NCBI GenBank assembly: GCA_050247515.1
Contig: JBFWUB010000022.1
Location: 1-64,000, forward strand
Direction: 5' to 3'
DNA length: 64,000 nucleotides
Source: RAM1 sp050247515
GTDB taxonomy: Bacteria; Pseudomonadota; Gammaproteobacteria; Burkholderiales; Burkholderiaceae_C
Shown: positions 1 through 7,758 of the stretch, in pieces
Numbering within the stretch: position 1 is the first letter of the stretch
Layout: each line of letters opens with the position of its first letter
Translations under genes and position numbers: made by a program
The notes under the pieces: model-generated
Databases searched by the model: none
What the model was told of the DNA's origin: nothing
The model's input: only the letters and a program-made list of their open reading frames with translations

Positions 1-379
1 CGGGGGTCGGTCGCGCCGCGGAACTCGCTACGCGCTGCGCGCTACGCTCAGACAGCCGCGGCGAGCATGTCACGCCGCGCGCTGCGCGCGCCGACACTCC
101 CCCCTGTGCTTCTCGCCACCGCACAGATCGCCCCCGCCGGGCACCGCCTGCCGCGAAGCCGGGGGTGGGTATGCCACCGTTGCGCGCCAACATTGCCTCT
201 GCAAAGGCGTGCGCGGACACCCGGCAATGCGCCTCTAAAGCGCTGAGCAGCGCAGGGGTGAGTGTCGGCGCGCGCAGCGAGTTCCGCAGCGCGACCAATC
301 CCCGAGCAGCGCAAGGCAGTCGCCGCAGGCGACCGCTTTAGTGAAGCGTTGCCGGGGGTCCGCGCACGCCTTTGCCGCA
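1..379. repeat. Non-coding block of interleaved inverted repeats
   Basis: No credible gene lies in 1-443. I see at least three inverted pairs. Bases 80-99 match the reverse complement of 260-279 exactly. Bases 1-36 match the reverse complement of about 268-303 with a few changes. Bases 200-243 match the reverse complement of 334-379 with small indels. The core is very rich in GCGC. The arms interleave in the order A, B, A', B', so they are not one simple hairpin. The wording resembles a dispersed intergenic repeat that I remember from Comamonadaceae genomes, but I cannot check that here. Weak open frames across the block are low-complexity Arg/Ala translations and are not annotated. Confidence 0.6.
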
Positions 380-394
380 CGGTACAGTAGCTAT

Positions 395-431
395 TCTTAC
401 AAATCGAAGATTGAAACTTCAATTTGTAAGA
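395..431. repeat. AT-rich hairpin just beyond the pdeM stop
   Basis: The arms 395-409 and 417-431 are complementary at 14 of 15 positions, with a 7-base loop. The hairpin begins 13 bases past the pdeM stop on the minus strand, so it could end or stabilise that transcript. It has no U-run on either strand, so it is not a textbook intrinsic terminator. Its AT content contrasts strongly with the GC-rich repeats beside it. Confidence 0.5.
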
Positions 432-443
432 GCACTTCAACAC

Positions 444-1130
444 TCAGCACTGGCGCGAACTTGCCGGCACATAGCGAACCTCGTCTTGCGCCACCACATA
501 CACCCTGTCACCGTCGCGCTGTGCCACCGGGTGCATGCCGGTGAAGCTGCCGAATGCAGGCAGCACGCCCACCGGGTGCTGCGTTTCGTCACCGAACCAG
601 AAACACGGCAGGCGAAGCCGGTCGTTGGCGCGCCCGCGCACGCTGATGCAGGGGTGCCAGTGGCCCGCGAGCACATAGGCACCGGCCACCGGCTGCGGGT
701 GGTGGCACAGCGCAAACGGTCCCAGGGGCACAGGCTCGTCCACAACCTCAATGCCCAGACTGGCGGGTGGGTCGCCAGCCCGGTCGTCATGGTTGCCGCG
801 CACCAGGGTCAGTTGCAGCGCGGCATGGTCCGCACGCCAGCGGGCCAGGGCGGCCAGCGTGGCGGGCGCTTGGGCCCGCGCCGAATGCAGAAAGTCCCCC
901 AGGAACACGATGCGTCGCGCGCCAGTATCGGCCAGCAAGGCAGTGAGCTGGGACAAGGTTTGCGTGGTGGTGCCCTGGGGCACCGGCACCCCCAGCTTGC
1001 GAAAGCTCACGGCCTTGCCAAAGTGGGCGTCGGCCACCAGCAGGGTCTGATGCTCGATCAGGCAGGCGCCGCCTGTGGGGTGCAGTGCGACATCGGCGCC
1101 GGCCAGGCGGATGGGCAAAGCCCCTTTCAC
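444..1130 (-). CDS. pdeM: PdeM-like metallophosphoesterase (ligase-associated DNA repair endonuclease)
   Basis: This 228-residue calcineurin-type phosphoesterase carries the family metal motifs in order: D-A-H (D34, H36), G-D (D79), G-N-H-D (113-115) and G-H-W-H (H157, H159). Length and motif layout fit the ICC-like PdeM family, cytoplasmic metallo-nucleases often found with an ATP-dependent DNA ligase and a DExH helicase. Those partners are not in this window. The chosen start is a GTG whose last bases form a GTGA overlap with the slmA stop, which implies translational coupling. A longer reading into slmA would add a low-complexity Arg/Ala tail and is rejected. The enzyme class is secure; the repair role is inferred from family. 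Confidence 0.8.
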   Translation of the reverse strand: MKGALPIRLAGADVALHPTGGACLIEHQTLLVADAHFGKAVSFRKLGVPVPQGTTTQTLSQLTALLADTGARRIVFLGDFLHSARAQAPATLAALARWRADHAALQLTLVRGNHDDRAGDPPASLGIEVVDEPVPLGPFALCHHPQPVAGAYVLAGHWHPCISVRGRANDRLRLPCFWFGDETQHPVGVLPAFGSFTGMHPVAQRDGDRVYVVAQDEVRYVPASSRQC

Positions 1131-1780
1131 AGCATCAGGGCGAGGCTGGCTTCCAGGTGTTCGGAGGGCATGCGCTTGAAGCCCGAGCGCGCAAAGCGCT
1201 GCAGTCGCCCCACCACAAAGGCCGTGAGCAGCGATGCGCTGACCTGCGCCTGCACGCTGGGCGTGGCCGCGCCGCCGGCTTGCGCGGCGTCGCGCAGGCA
1301 CTGGCGCAAGGTGGCTTCGATCTTGTCAAAGAACTGGTTCATGCGCTGCTGCAGGCGCTCGTTTTCGAACACCAGGGCATCGCCCACCATCACGCGCGTC
1401 ATGCCGGGGTTCTTTTCGCCAAACTGCACCAGCATCGCCACGATCTTGCCGGCCTGGCGGGTGCCGGCGCCGGCGGTGTCGTCAGCGCGTTCGGTGATCT
1501 GGTTGATCAGGGAGAAAACGGTCTGCTCGATGAATTCGATCAGGCCTTCAAACATTTGCGCCTTGCTGGCAAAGTGCCGGTACAGCGCGGCTTCGCTCAC
1601 TTCCAGCCGGGCAGCCAGCGCGGCGGTGGTGATGCGCTCGGCACCGGGCTGCTCCAGCATGGTGGCCAGGGCCTCCAGGATCTGCACGCGCCGTTCTCCG
1701 GGCTTGGGCCGCTTGCGCACGGGGGCGGCGGCTTCGCTGTCGGCAGGGGTCGTCGTGGTGCTGGGCTCGGCGTCGGACAT
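1127..1780 (-). CDS. slmA: Nucleoid occlusion factor SlmA (TetR family)
   Basis: This 217-residue TetR-fold protein closely follows E. coli SlmA: a helix-turn-helix around 'ITTAALAARLEVSEAALYRHF' shortened here to its core 'SEAALYRHF', then 'LIEFIEQTVF', 'FGEKNPGMTR' and 'QLRQ'-like segments. SlmA binds specific chromosomal sites and blocks FtsZ ring assembly over the nucleoid. About 25 N-terminal residues rich in Ser, Thr, Pro and Ala precede the domain. The gene ends in a GTGA overlap with pdeM. Having slmA a few kilobases from argB fits my memory of related betaproteobacteria. No operator for it was recognised. Confidence 0.9.
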   Translation of the reverse strand: MSDAEPSTTTTPADSEAAAPVRKRPKPGERRVQILEALATMLEQPGAERITTAALAARLEVSEAALYRHFASKAQMFEGLIEFIEQTVFSLINQITERADDTAGAGTRQAGKIVAMLVQFGEKNPGMTRVMVGDALVFENERLQQRMNQFFDKIEATLRQCLRDAAQAGGAATPSVQAQVSASLLTAFVVGRLQRFARSGFKRMPSEHLEASLALML

Positions 1781-1852
1781 GGCGTGAAAAATGTGTGTTC
1801 AATTGATTCTCGCACAGGCGCCCGGCGCGCCTGCGGTGGACCAAGTGCGTAC

Positions 1853-3253
1853 TTACCCCGTGAAGCGCAGCGTCACTTTCAGCCCGCGGTTGTCACCGCT
1901 GGGCTGCAGTTCCAGATGGCTGTGATGGGCGCGCGCAATCTCGTCCGCAATCGCCAGGCCCAGGCCATTGCCTTCGCCCAGCGTGCCCTGCACGCGGTAA
2001 AAACGCTCCAGCACGCGGGCGCGTTCCGCGCGCGGTATGCCGGGGCCGTCGTCTTCCACTTCCACGAAGGCAGCGCCGGCGCGTTCACCGCAGCGGATGG
2101 TGACGGTGCCGCCTTCGGGCGTGTATTTCACGGCGTTGTCCACCAGGTTGCCCAGCAGCTCGCGCAGCAGCCAGTCGTGGCCCATGACCATGGCGGGCTG
2201 CGTGTCCAGCCCCAGGTCCATGCGCTTGGCAGTGGCTGCGTTCAGATGGGTTTGCAGCGTGGTTTCGCACAGCTCTTTCAGGTCCACCCGCTGCATGGGC
2301 TGCGGATGCATGGCGCGCGCATCGGCACGCGAAAGCGCCAGCAGCTGGTTGGCCAGTTGCGAGGTACGCCGCGTCGCGCTGCGCAGCTTGTTGACCTGCT
2401 CGGCACGCAGCGTGACCGACGGCTGACCGGGCTGCGCGTTGGCCGCCTGCGCCCAGGCCTCCACCTGCGCCTGCAGCCCGGCCAGCGGCGTGCGCAGCTG
2501 GTGGGCGGCGTCGGCCACAAAGCGGCGCTGACTTTCGGCCTGCACATTGACCAGGCCGAACAGCCGGTTGAGCGACTGCACCAGCGGGCGCACTTCTTCG
2601 GGCGAAGCCTGTTCGTCAATCGCGCTCAGGTCGCGCGGTGAGCGGCGCTCGACCGCTTCCTTCAGGTCCAGCAGCGGCTTGAGCGCGCGGCGCACCGCCC
2701 AGTTCACGGCAAAGGCCGCCAGCGTGATGAGCACCAGATTGGGCAGCAGCACCTTGAACAGGATGGAGCGCGACCACTGCTGGCGCGGGTCCGTCCCATC
2801 GGCCAGCACCACCGTGATTTCACCGGCGACCGACTGCACGCGCTGGCGCACGATGCGCCAGGTCGTGCCCTGGTTTTCCTCGCTGTGAAATTCGGGCTCA
2901 AAGGTGGTGGGCGGCAGGCCGGCCAGCCAGCTTTCGCCCCGCAATGCCCGGCCATCCGGGTCCACGATGGCAAAGGCGGCAAAGCCGGGCCCCGCACCCA
3001 GGAATTCCTCCAGGGGCGGGGCCATCAGCATCAGCAGGCCGCCGCCCGCGCTTTCTGCCTGGCCAATCACGGAGTCCGCCAGCAGCGGCACCAGGGCCAC
3101 CAGGCGCTGGTCCTGCTGCAGGGCGACGTTGTCGGCGGAGCGGTAGTCAAACCAGGCGTTGAGCAGCGCCAGCATGATCAGCGGCGATATCAGCATGACC
3201 AGCAACCGGCGCTGCAGGCCGCCTGTCATGGCCGGCGCGCTGGCAGGTGTCAT
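1853..3253 (-). CDS. Sensor histidine kinase, TctE/QseC type
   Basis: This 466-residue inner-membrane kinase has a transmembrane helix at about 17-35, a periplasmic sensor region to about 160, a second helix at about 166-184, a HAMP-like linker, the phospho-acceptor block 'HQLRTPLAGL' (H251) and a C-terminal ATPase domain with 'NLVDNAVKYTP' (N box), 'DDGPGIP' (G1) and 'GNGLGLAI' (G2). Its layout and TctE-like periplasmic part suggest sensing of a small carboxylate, which is inference because no tctCBA transporter is nearby. It starts 4 bases after the response-regulator stop, so the two are co-transcribed. Confidence 0.88.
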   Translation of the reverse strand: MTPASAPAMTGGLQRRLLVMLISPLIMLALLNAWFDYRSADNVALQQDQRLVALVPLLADSVIGQAESAGGGLLMLMAPPLEEFLGAGPGFAAFAIVDPDGRALRGESWLAGLPPTTFEPEFHSEENQGTTWRIVRQRVQSVAGEITVVLADGTDPRQQWSRSILFKVLLPNLVLITLAAFAVNWAVRRALKPLLDLKEAVERRSPRDLSAIDEQASPEEVRPLVQSLNRLFGLVNVQAESQRRFVADAAHQLRTPLAGLQAQVEAWAQAANAQPGQPSVTLRAEQVNKLRSATRRTSQLANQLLALSRADARAMHPQPMQRVDLKELCETTLQTHLNAATAKRMDLGLDTQPAMVMGHDWLLRELLGNLVDNAVKYTPEGGTVTIRCGERAGAAFVEVEDDGPGIPRAERARVLERFYRVQGTLGEGNGLGLAIADEIARAHHSHLELQPSGDNRGLKVTLRFTG

Positions 3254-3257
3254 GGCG

Positions 3258-3962
3258 TCATTCAGCCGCGCCGGGCGCGGTCAGTTCCAGCCGGTAGCCA
3301 AAACCGCGGATGGAGCGCAGCGCCACGCCGTGCGGCTCCAGCTTGCCGCGCAGGCGCGAGATGTACACCTCGACCGCATTGGGGGTGATCTCCTTGTCCC
3401 ATCCGGTCAGGGCCTGCAGCAGCTTTTCCTTGCTGGCGGGCTTGGGCGCATTGATCAGCAGGTATTCCATCACCGTCCATTCACGCGGGCCGAGTTCGAT
3501 GGGCTGCGCCTGCCCGTCGTGCATGGCGCTCGCGCGGCGGTTGGCAGTATCCAGCTCGATGGGGCCGAATGACAGCACCGCCGTGGTGGCCGCCTGCGAG
3601 CGGCGCAGCAGCGCGCGCAGCCTTGCCAGCAGTTCGGGCAGCTCAAAGGGCTTGATCATGTAGTCGTCCGCGCCCAGGTCCAGGCCCTGCACGCGGTCAT
3701 GCAAGGCGTCACGGGCCGTCAGGATCAGCACCGGCATGGCGTGGCTGGCCACTTCGGGGCGGCGCAGCCGGCGCGTGAGCTCCAGCCCATCCATGTGGGG
3801 CAGGCCGATGTCGATGATGGCGGCGTCAAACACCTCGGTGCGCAGCACCTCCTCGGCACGCTCGCCGCTGCCCACCCAGTCCACCGCATAGCCGGCGTCG
3901 GTCAGGCCCAGCTTGATGCCGCTGGCGACCATGACGTCATCCTCGACAAGAAGCAGGCGCAT
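3258..3962 (-). CDS. OmpR-family response regulator, TctD type
   Basis: This 234-residue protein has an N-terminal receiver domain with acidic pair E7-D8, phospho-acceptor D51 in 'DAAIIDIGLP' and the conserved Lys in 'DDYMIKPFEL', followed by an OmpR/PhoB winged helix ending 'SIRGFGYRLE'. It is the cognate partner of the downstream kinase. Its ATG overlaps the PIN-domain gene stop by one base (TGATG), so toxin, antitoxin and two-component genes may share a transcript. Target genes cannot be read from the sequence. Confidence 0.9.
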   Translation of the reverse strand: MRLLLVEDDVMVASGIKLGLTDAGYAVDWVGSGERAEEVLRTEVFDAAIIDIGLPHMDGLELTRRLRRPEVASHAMPVLILTARDALHDRVQGLDLGADDYMIKPFELPELLARLRALLRRSQAATTAVLSFGPIELDTANRRASAMHDGQAQPIELGPREWTVMEYLLINAPKPASKEKLLQALTGWDKEITPNAVEVYISRLRGKLEPHGVALRSIRGFGYRLELTAPGAAE

Positions 3963-4372
3963 CAGGTTGCCACCTTGCAGGGCAAGGATTCCTGCGCCAC
4001 CGCCACCGCGCGGAACTCAGGGTCCTTGTGAACCAGCGTTGCATTGGACAGCAGCGCGCAAGCGGCGATCCAGGCGTCGGCCACCGACAGCGGATGAGCC
4101 GCCTTGATCTCCGCGGCCTTGACCAGCATTGCTTCTGTTTCATGAAGCCATTGCACCGGCAGTGCCAGACATTGCTGATAGGCCAGCCGGCCTTCGGCCT
4201 CGCCCTCGTCACGCCAGACGCGGTACAGCACTTCCATCAGCGACATGAAGCAGCACAGACATTGCGACTTGCCTTTGGTGGACTGGTCCAGCAACGCGGC
4301 AACGCGATCAGCGCCCGCTTCGTCATCACGCAGCGTCAGCAAGGCAGAGCTGTCCAGCAGGTAGCGCTTCAT
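3962..4372 (-). CDS. PIN-domain ribonuclease toxin (VapC-like)
   Basis: This 136-residue PIN-domain protein has the four expected acidic residues: D7 in 'LLDSSALL', E47 in 'SLMEVLYR', D99 in 'SVADAWIAA' and D117 in 'HKDPEF'. VapC toxins are Mg-dependent RNases that cut tRNA or rRNA. The gene follows its antitoxin with a 4-base ATGA overlap, the usual toxin-antitoxin order. Internal residues C38, C40 and C41 are an unusual cluster. The reading frame looks intact, so the toxin is probably functional. Confidence 0.85.
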   Translation of the reverse strand: MKRYLLDSSALLTLRDDEAGADRVAALLDQSTKGKSQCLCCFMSLMEVLYRVWRDEGEAEGRLAYQQCLALPVQWLHETEAMLVKAAEIKAAHPLSVADAWIAACALLSNATLVHKDPEFRAVAVAQESLPCKVAT

Positions 4373-4593
4373 TTCCCGGCGGCGTCCTTGCGCCGTTCAG
4401 CCAACAACCGCTGCGTGGCGCCACCCATGCCGCGTCCGCGGAATGCAAGGACCGGGTTGGCTTTGACCGGCACGACGCTGATCTGCCCACCCTGCACAAC
4501 CCACTCCAGCCGATCCGCGGGGCCCAGCCCGAACTGATGGCGGATTTGCGCTGGAATGACGGTCTGGCCGCGTTGCGTGATCGTGCTGCGCAT
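4369..4593 (-). CDS. AbrB/SpoVT-type antitoxin of the PIN toxin
   Basis: This 74-residue protein starts with the swapped-hairpin AbrB signature 'TITQRGQTVIPAQIR', the DNA-binding half of AbrB, MazE and VapB-type antitoxins. The basic C-terminal tail probably wraps the PIN toxin. It overlaps the toxin start by four bases. The perfect palindrome just upstream (4605-4635) is the natural candidate for the autoregulatory operator. Confidence 0.85.
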   Translation of the reverse strand: MRSTITQRGQTVIPAQIRHQFGLGPADRLEWVVQGGQISVVPVKANPVLAFRGRGMGGATQRLLAERRKDAAGK

Positions 4594-4604
4594 GGCGTAT
4601 CCGG

Positions 4605-4635
4605 TGAATTACAAAAGAAATGAAATTGTAATTCA
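4605..4635 (-). promoter_or_regulatory. Palindromic operator before the toxin-antitoxin genes
   Basis: TGAATTACAA (4605-4614) and its exact reverse complement TTGTAATTCA (4626-4635) flank an 11-base AT-rich spacer. The site ends 12 bases from the antitoxin start, where a repressor complex would block transcription. AbrB-type antitoxins commonly autoregulate through such sites. The spacer contains no obvious -10 element. Confidence 0.6.
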
Positions 4636-4660
4636 GCCCACCCAGCCGGAACAACGGACT

Positions 4661-5554
4661 TTAGTGTGACCGGATCATGGTGCCGTAAGCCTGATCGGTC
4701 AGGATCTCGAGCAGCATGGCGTGCGGCACGCGGCCGTCAATGATGTGCACGGCGTTCACGCCGCTCCTGGCGGCGTCCAGCGCGCCGGCGATCTTGGGCA
4801 GCATGCCGCCCGAGATGGTGCCGTCGGCGAACAGCTCGTCAATCTCGCGCGCGGTCAGGTCGGTCAGCAGCTTGCCGGTCTTGTCCAGCACGCCGGGCGT
4901 GTTGGTCAACAGCATCAGCTTCTCGGCCTTGAGCACGGTGGCCAGCTTGCCGGCCACCACGTCGGCGTTGATGTTGTAGCTCTCGTTGTTCTCGCCAAAC
5001 CCGATGGGGCTGATGACGGGGATGAACGCGTCGTCCTGCAGCGCCTTGACCACGCTGGGGTCGATGGAGACGATATCGCCCACCTGGCCCACGTCGTGTT
5101 CCTTGCTCGGGTCCTGGTTGTCCACCATCTTGAGCTTCTGCGCGCGGATCAGGCCGCCGTCGCGCCCGGTCAGGCCCACGGCCTTGCCGCCGGCCTGGTT
5201 GATCAGGCCCACGATGTCCTGCTGCACCTCGCCGGCCAGCACCCATTCGACCACTTCCATGGTCTCCGCATCGGTCACGCGCATGCCTTGCACGAATTCG
5301 CCCTTCTTGCCCAGGCGGTTCAGCGCGGTTTCAATCTGCGGGCCACCACCGTGCACCACGACCGGGTTCATGCCCACCAGCTTGAGCAGCACCACGTCCT
5401 CGGCAAAGTCGGCCTGCAGGGCCGGGTCGGTCATGGCGTTGCCGCCGTACTTGATCACCATGGTCTTGCCATGGAACTTGCGGATGTAGGGCAGGGCCTG
5501 CGCGAGGATTTCGGCCTTGTCGCGCGGGGCAATGTTGGGCAGGTCTGTGGTCAT
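4661..5554 (-). CDS. argB: N-acetylglutamate kinase
   Basis: This 297-residue amino-acid kinase family enzyme phosphorylates N-acetyl-L-glutamate, the second step of arginine synthesis, in the cytoplasm. Diagnostic blocks are 'MVIKYGGNAM' near the N terminus (phosphate-binding Lys and Gly-Gly), 'VVVHGGGPQI', 'GLTGRDGG', 'YNINADVVAG' and 'GGMLPKI' with the C-terminal 'DGRVPHAMLLEILTD'. The ATG at 5554 is preferred because a 14-residue upstream extension lacks family resemblance. No other arg genes are adjacent; an ArgE-like hydrolase lies at 56579-57748. Confidence 0.95.
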   Translation of the reverse strand: MTTDLPNIAPRDKAEILAQALPYIRKFHGKTMVIKYGGNAMTDPALQADFAEDVVLLKLVGMNPVVVHGGGPQIETALNRLGKKGEFVQGMRVTDAETMEVVEWVLAGEVQQDIVGLINQAGGKAVGLTGRDGGLIRAQKLKMVDNQDPSKEHDVGQVGDIVSIDPSVVKALQDDAFIPVISPIGFGENNESYNINADVVAGKLATVLKAEKLMLLTNTPGVLDKTGKLLTDLTAREIDELFADGTISGGMLPKIAGALDAARSGVNAVHIIDGRVPHAMLLEILTDQAYGTMIRSH

Positions 5555-5620
5555 GGCACCGGGGGTGGGATGTGGAATGCGCAAATTGTGCCGCATGTGC
5601 GACGCGCGGTCCGCCGGTCG

Positions 5621-6724
5621 TCAGCGCCGCAGCCAGCGCGGGACCTTGAACCGGATGATGGTGAAGTACGCCCAGACGTAGGACACAGCGAACAACCCGC
5701 AGAATGCCATCAGCACGCGGGTGTTGTTCCAGAACAGCACGGCGGGCACCACCGTCAGCACGGTGAAGCCCCACAGGTAGGGCGAAGTGCGGTTGTTGCG
5801 AACCAGCACCCGGCGCGTCTCGTCGTCATGGAATACGCCGCGCACCAGCCGGCGGTAGATCAGCATGTGAAAGTGGATGGAGTCCGGCACGGTGGGCGAC
5901 AAGCCGCGCACCATCTTGCGATAGGTGGAAAAGATCACCTCCCACACCGGATACATGGTCAGCAGCATCGGGAACCACGGGGACACTTCGCCGTGCCGCT
6001 GCACCAGCATGATGGCGGCCAGCGCAATGGAGCCGCCCCACAGGTAGGCCCCACCATCTCCCGCAAAGATCAGCCCGCGCGGATAGTTCCAGTACAAAAA
6101 ACCTGCGGTAGCGCCTACGGTAATCAGCATGTACGCGGCGATCTGGCGGTCGCCGACCTGCAGCGACACGTGGGCCAACGCCAGGCAGATCAGGGCGGTG
6201 ACAATGCCCGCCAGGCCATTGAAACCGTCAATGATGTTCAGCGCATGGGGCAGCCCGGTGACCCCCAGCAGGGCCAGGCCGATGCCGAAGGCGGGCGTCA
6301 TGGCCCACACAGGATCGATCCAGCGCACATCCAGGCGCGGCACGCTCAGGCCCAGCCACCAGCACGCCAGCACGGCCGCGCATGCCGTGATCACAAAACG
6401 CGAGCGCGCCGACAGGCGGGCGCTCAGGTCTTCGTAGGCACCGCCGGCAACGATGGGGGCCAGCACCAGGCACCACAAGAACCAGTCCTTGACAGTGATG
6501 GGGACGTTGGTGGAGATGCCCATGGCCAGCAACGCGGGCGCGGCAAGGGCGCCGCCGGCGATCCCGGTGAAAATGGCGATGCCGCCAATACGGGGAATGT
6601 GGCCCAGGTGAAACCGCTGGGGCAGGCCGTTGGCGTAGTTGCTGGCGTGCAGCCGCCCATGCCGGATCAATGCCAATGACACGAAAAGGCTCAAGACGAA
6701 CCCAATGAAGGCCAAACCAAGCAT
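5621..6724 (-). CDS. WecA/MraY-family sugar-1-phosphate transferase
   Basis: This polytopic membrane protein of 367 residues begins with a helix 'MLGLAFIGFVLSLFVSL' and then shows the family motifs 'IPRIGGIAIF', 'NIIDGFNGLAG' and 'FAGDGGAYLWG', which hold the catalytic Asp residues and Mg. Family members move a HexNAc-1-phosphate from a UDP-sugar to undecaprenyl phosphate and start O-antigen or other glycan chains. The start at 6724 gives the correct N-terminal helix; longer forms do not. Its start codon lies only 14 bases from the divergent glycosyltransferase start, so its promoter must sit inside that gene, where 'TACAAT' near 6760 is a possible -10 element. Confidence 0.88.
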   Translation of the reverse strand: MLGLAFIGFVLSLFVSLALIRHGRLHASNYANGLPQRFHLGHIPRIGGIAIFTGIAGGALAAPALLAMGISTNVPITVKDWFLWCLVLAPIVAGGAYEDLSARLSARSRFVITACAAVLACWWLGLSVPRLDVRWIDPVWAMTPAFGIGLALLGVTGLPHALNIIDGFNGLAGIVTALICLALAHVSLQVGDRQIAAYMLITVGATAGFLYWNYPRGLIFAGDGGAYLWGGSIALAAIMLVQRHGEVSPWFPMLLTMYPVWEVIFSTYRKMVRGLSPTVPDSIHFHMLIYRRLVRGVFHDDETRRVLVRNNRTSPYLWGFTVLTVVPAVLFWNNTRVLMAFCGLFAVSYVWAYFTIIRFKVPRWLRR

Positions 6725-6738
6725 CTGTGGGAAAGCGA

Positions 6739-7719
6739 ATGATCGATAGTTGTGCCGACATTGTAGGTATACAGCCTGACCATGCACCAAAGTGTGCATC
6801 TGAAGGTAAGCGCGTTGCCATCCTGTTGTGCACGTATAACGGCGAGCAGCATCTGCAGGCCCAGCTGGACTCCATCGCGGCCCAATCCCACACCGACTGG
6901 GCGCTGTGGATTTCAGACGATGGTTCAACCGACGGCACGCTGGCGCTCATTCAGGCATTTGTCGAACGGCATCCGCCACTGCGGGTGAATGTGGTGCATG
7001 GCCCGCGCCAGGGGTTTGCCGCCAATTACATGTCGCTGGTGCATAACGACGCCATTCAGGCGGACTACTTTGCGTTTTCGGACCAGGACGACATCTGGTT
7101 GCCGCAGCGGCTGCGGGCTTCTGTTGAAAGGTTGCACGCTTGCGGCGACAAACCCGCACTTTATTGCGGCCGCACCCAATACATCGACGCGAGGGCGCTG
7201 GTGATCGGCGAGTCACGCCCGCCACCCGCGGCCTGTACGTTTGCGCATGCGCTGGCCCAGAACGTGTGTGGTGGCAACACCATGCTGATCAACCCTGCGG
7301 CGCGCGCCCTGATGCGCCAGGTGCCGCCAGCCATCGTGGTGGCGCACGACTGGCTGGCCTACCTGCTGGTAACGGGCGTCGGCGGCACTGTGGTTTTTGA
7401 CGCGGCGATGCATGTGCAATACCGGCAGCACGCCGGCAACGCGATGGGCGAGAACCGCAGTGTTGCCGCCCGATGGCACAGGCTCAAGCGCCTGTACCTC
7501 GGAGACTTGCGGCGCTGGACAGACCTGAACCTCGCCGCGCTGGCGCACGTCCAGGGCGGGCTGACGCCGCATAGCGCGCGCACGCTGGCCGCCTTCAAGG
7601 CAGCGCGTTCAGGGCCACCCTGGGCACGCTGGCGGCACCTGCGCGCAAGCGGCGTGCAGCGCGAAGGCCACGCAGCCCGGCTGGCCTACAGCGTGGCGCT
7701 GGCGTGCAACCTCGTCTAA
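6739..7719 (+). CDS. Family 2 glycosyltransferase
   Basis: This 326-residue GT-A enzyme has the nucleotide-sugar site 'ILLCTYNGEQHLQAQLDSI', the 'SDDGSTDGT' block and a D-x-D-like 'FSDQDDIW'. The order resembles rhamnosyl- or glucosyltransferases that act at the cytoplasmic face on lipid-linked glycans. It is followed by rfbBDAC, so dTDP-rhamnose is a reasonable donor, by context only. ATG at 6739 is chosen, with a GTG at 6727 as alternative; 'GGGAAAG' provides a modest ribosome-binding site. Confidence 0.85.
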   Translation: MIDSCADIVGIQPDHAPKCASEGKRVAILLCTYNGEQHLQAQLDSIAAQSHTDWALWISDDGSTDGTLALIQAFVERHPPLRVNVVHGPRQGFAANYMSLVHNDAIQADYFAFSDQDDIWLPQRLRASVERLHACGDKPALYCGRTQYIDARALVIGESRPPPAACTFAHALAQNVCGGNTMLINPAARALMRQVPPAIVVAHDWLAYLLVTGVGGTVVFDAAMHVQYRQHAGNAMGENRSVAARWHRLKRLYLGDLRRWTDLNLAALAHVQGGLTPHSARTLAAFKAARSGPPWARWRHLRASGVQREGHAARLAYSVALACNLV

Positions 7720-7758
7720 TAGAATGCGGGCTGATTCAGCGGGTAACAAGGCGACAAA

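Noticed and set aside
48..443. Possible 131-residue protein in the left-end repeats
   Set aside because: It is built from inverted repeats, has an Arg/Ala-rich low-complexity translation and lacks a ribosome-binding site.
4721..6679. 652-codon open frame on the plus strand
   Set aside because: It runs opposite argB and the WecA-like gene, is His/Gln/Gly-rich and spans two real genes, so it is a GC-rich shadow.
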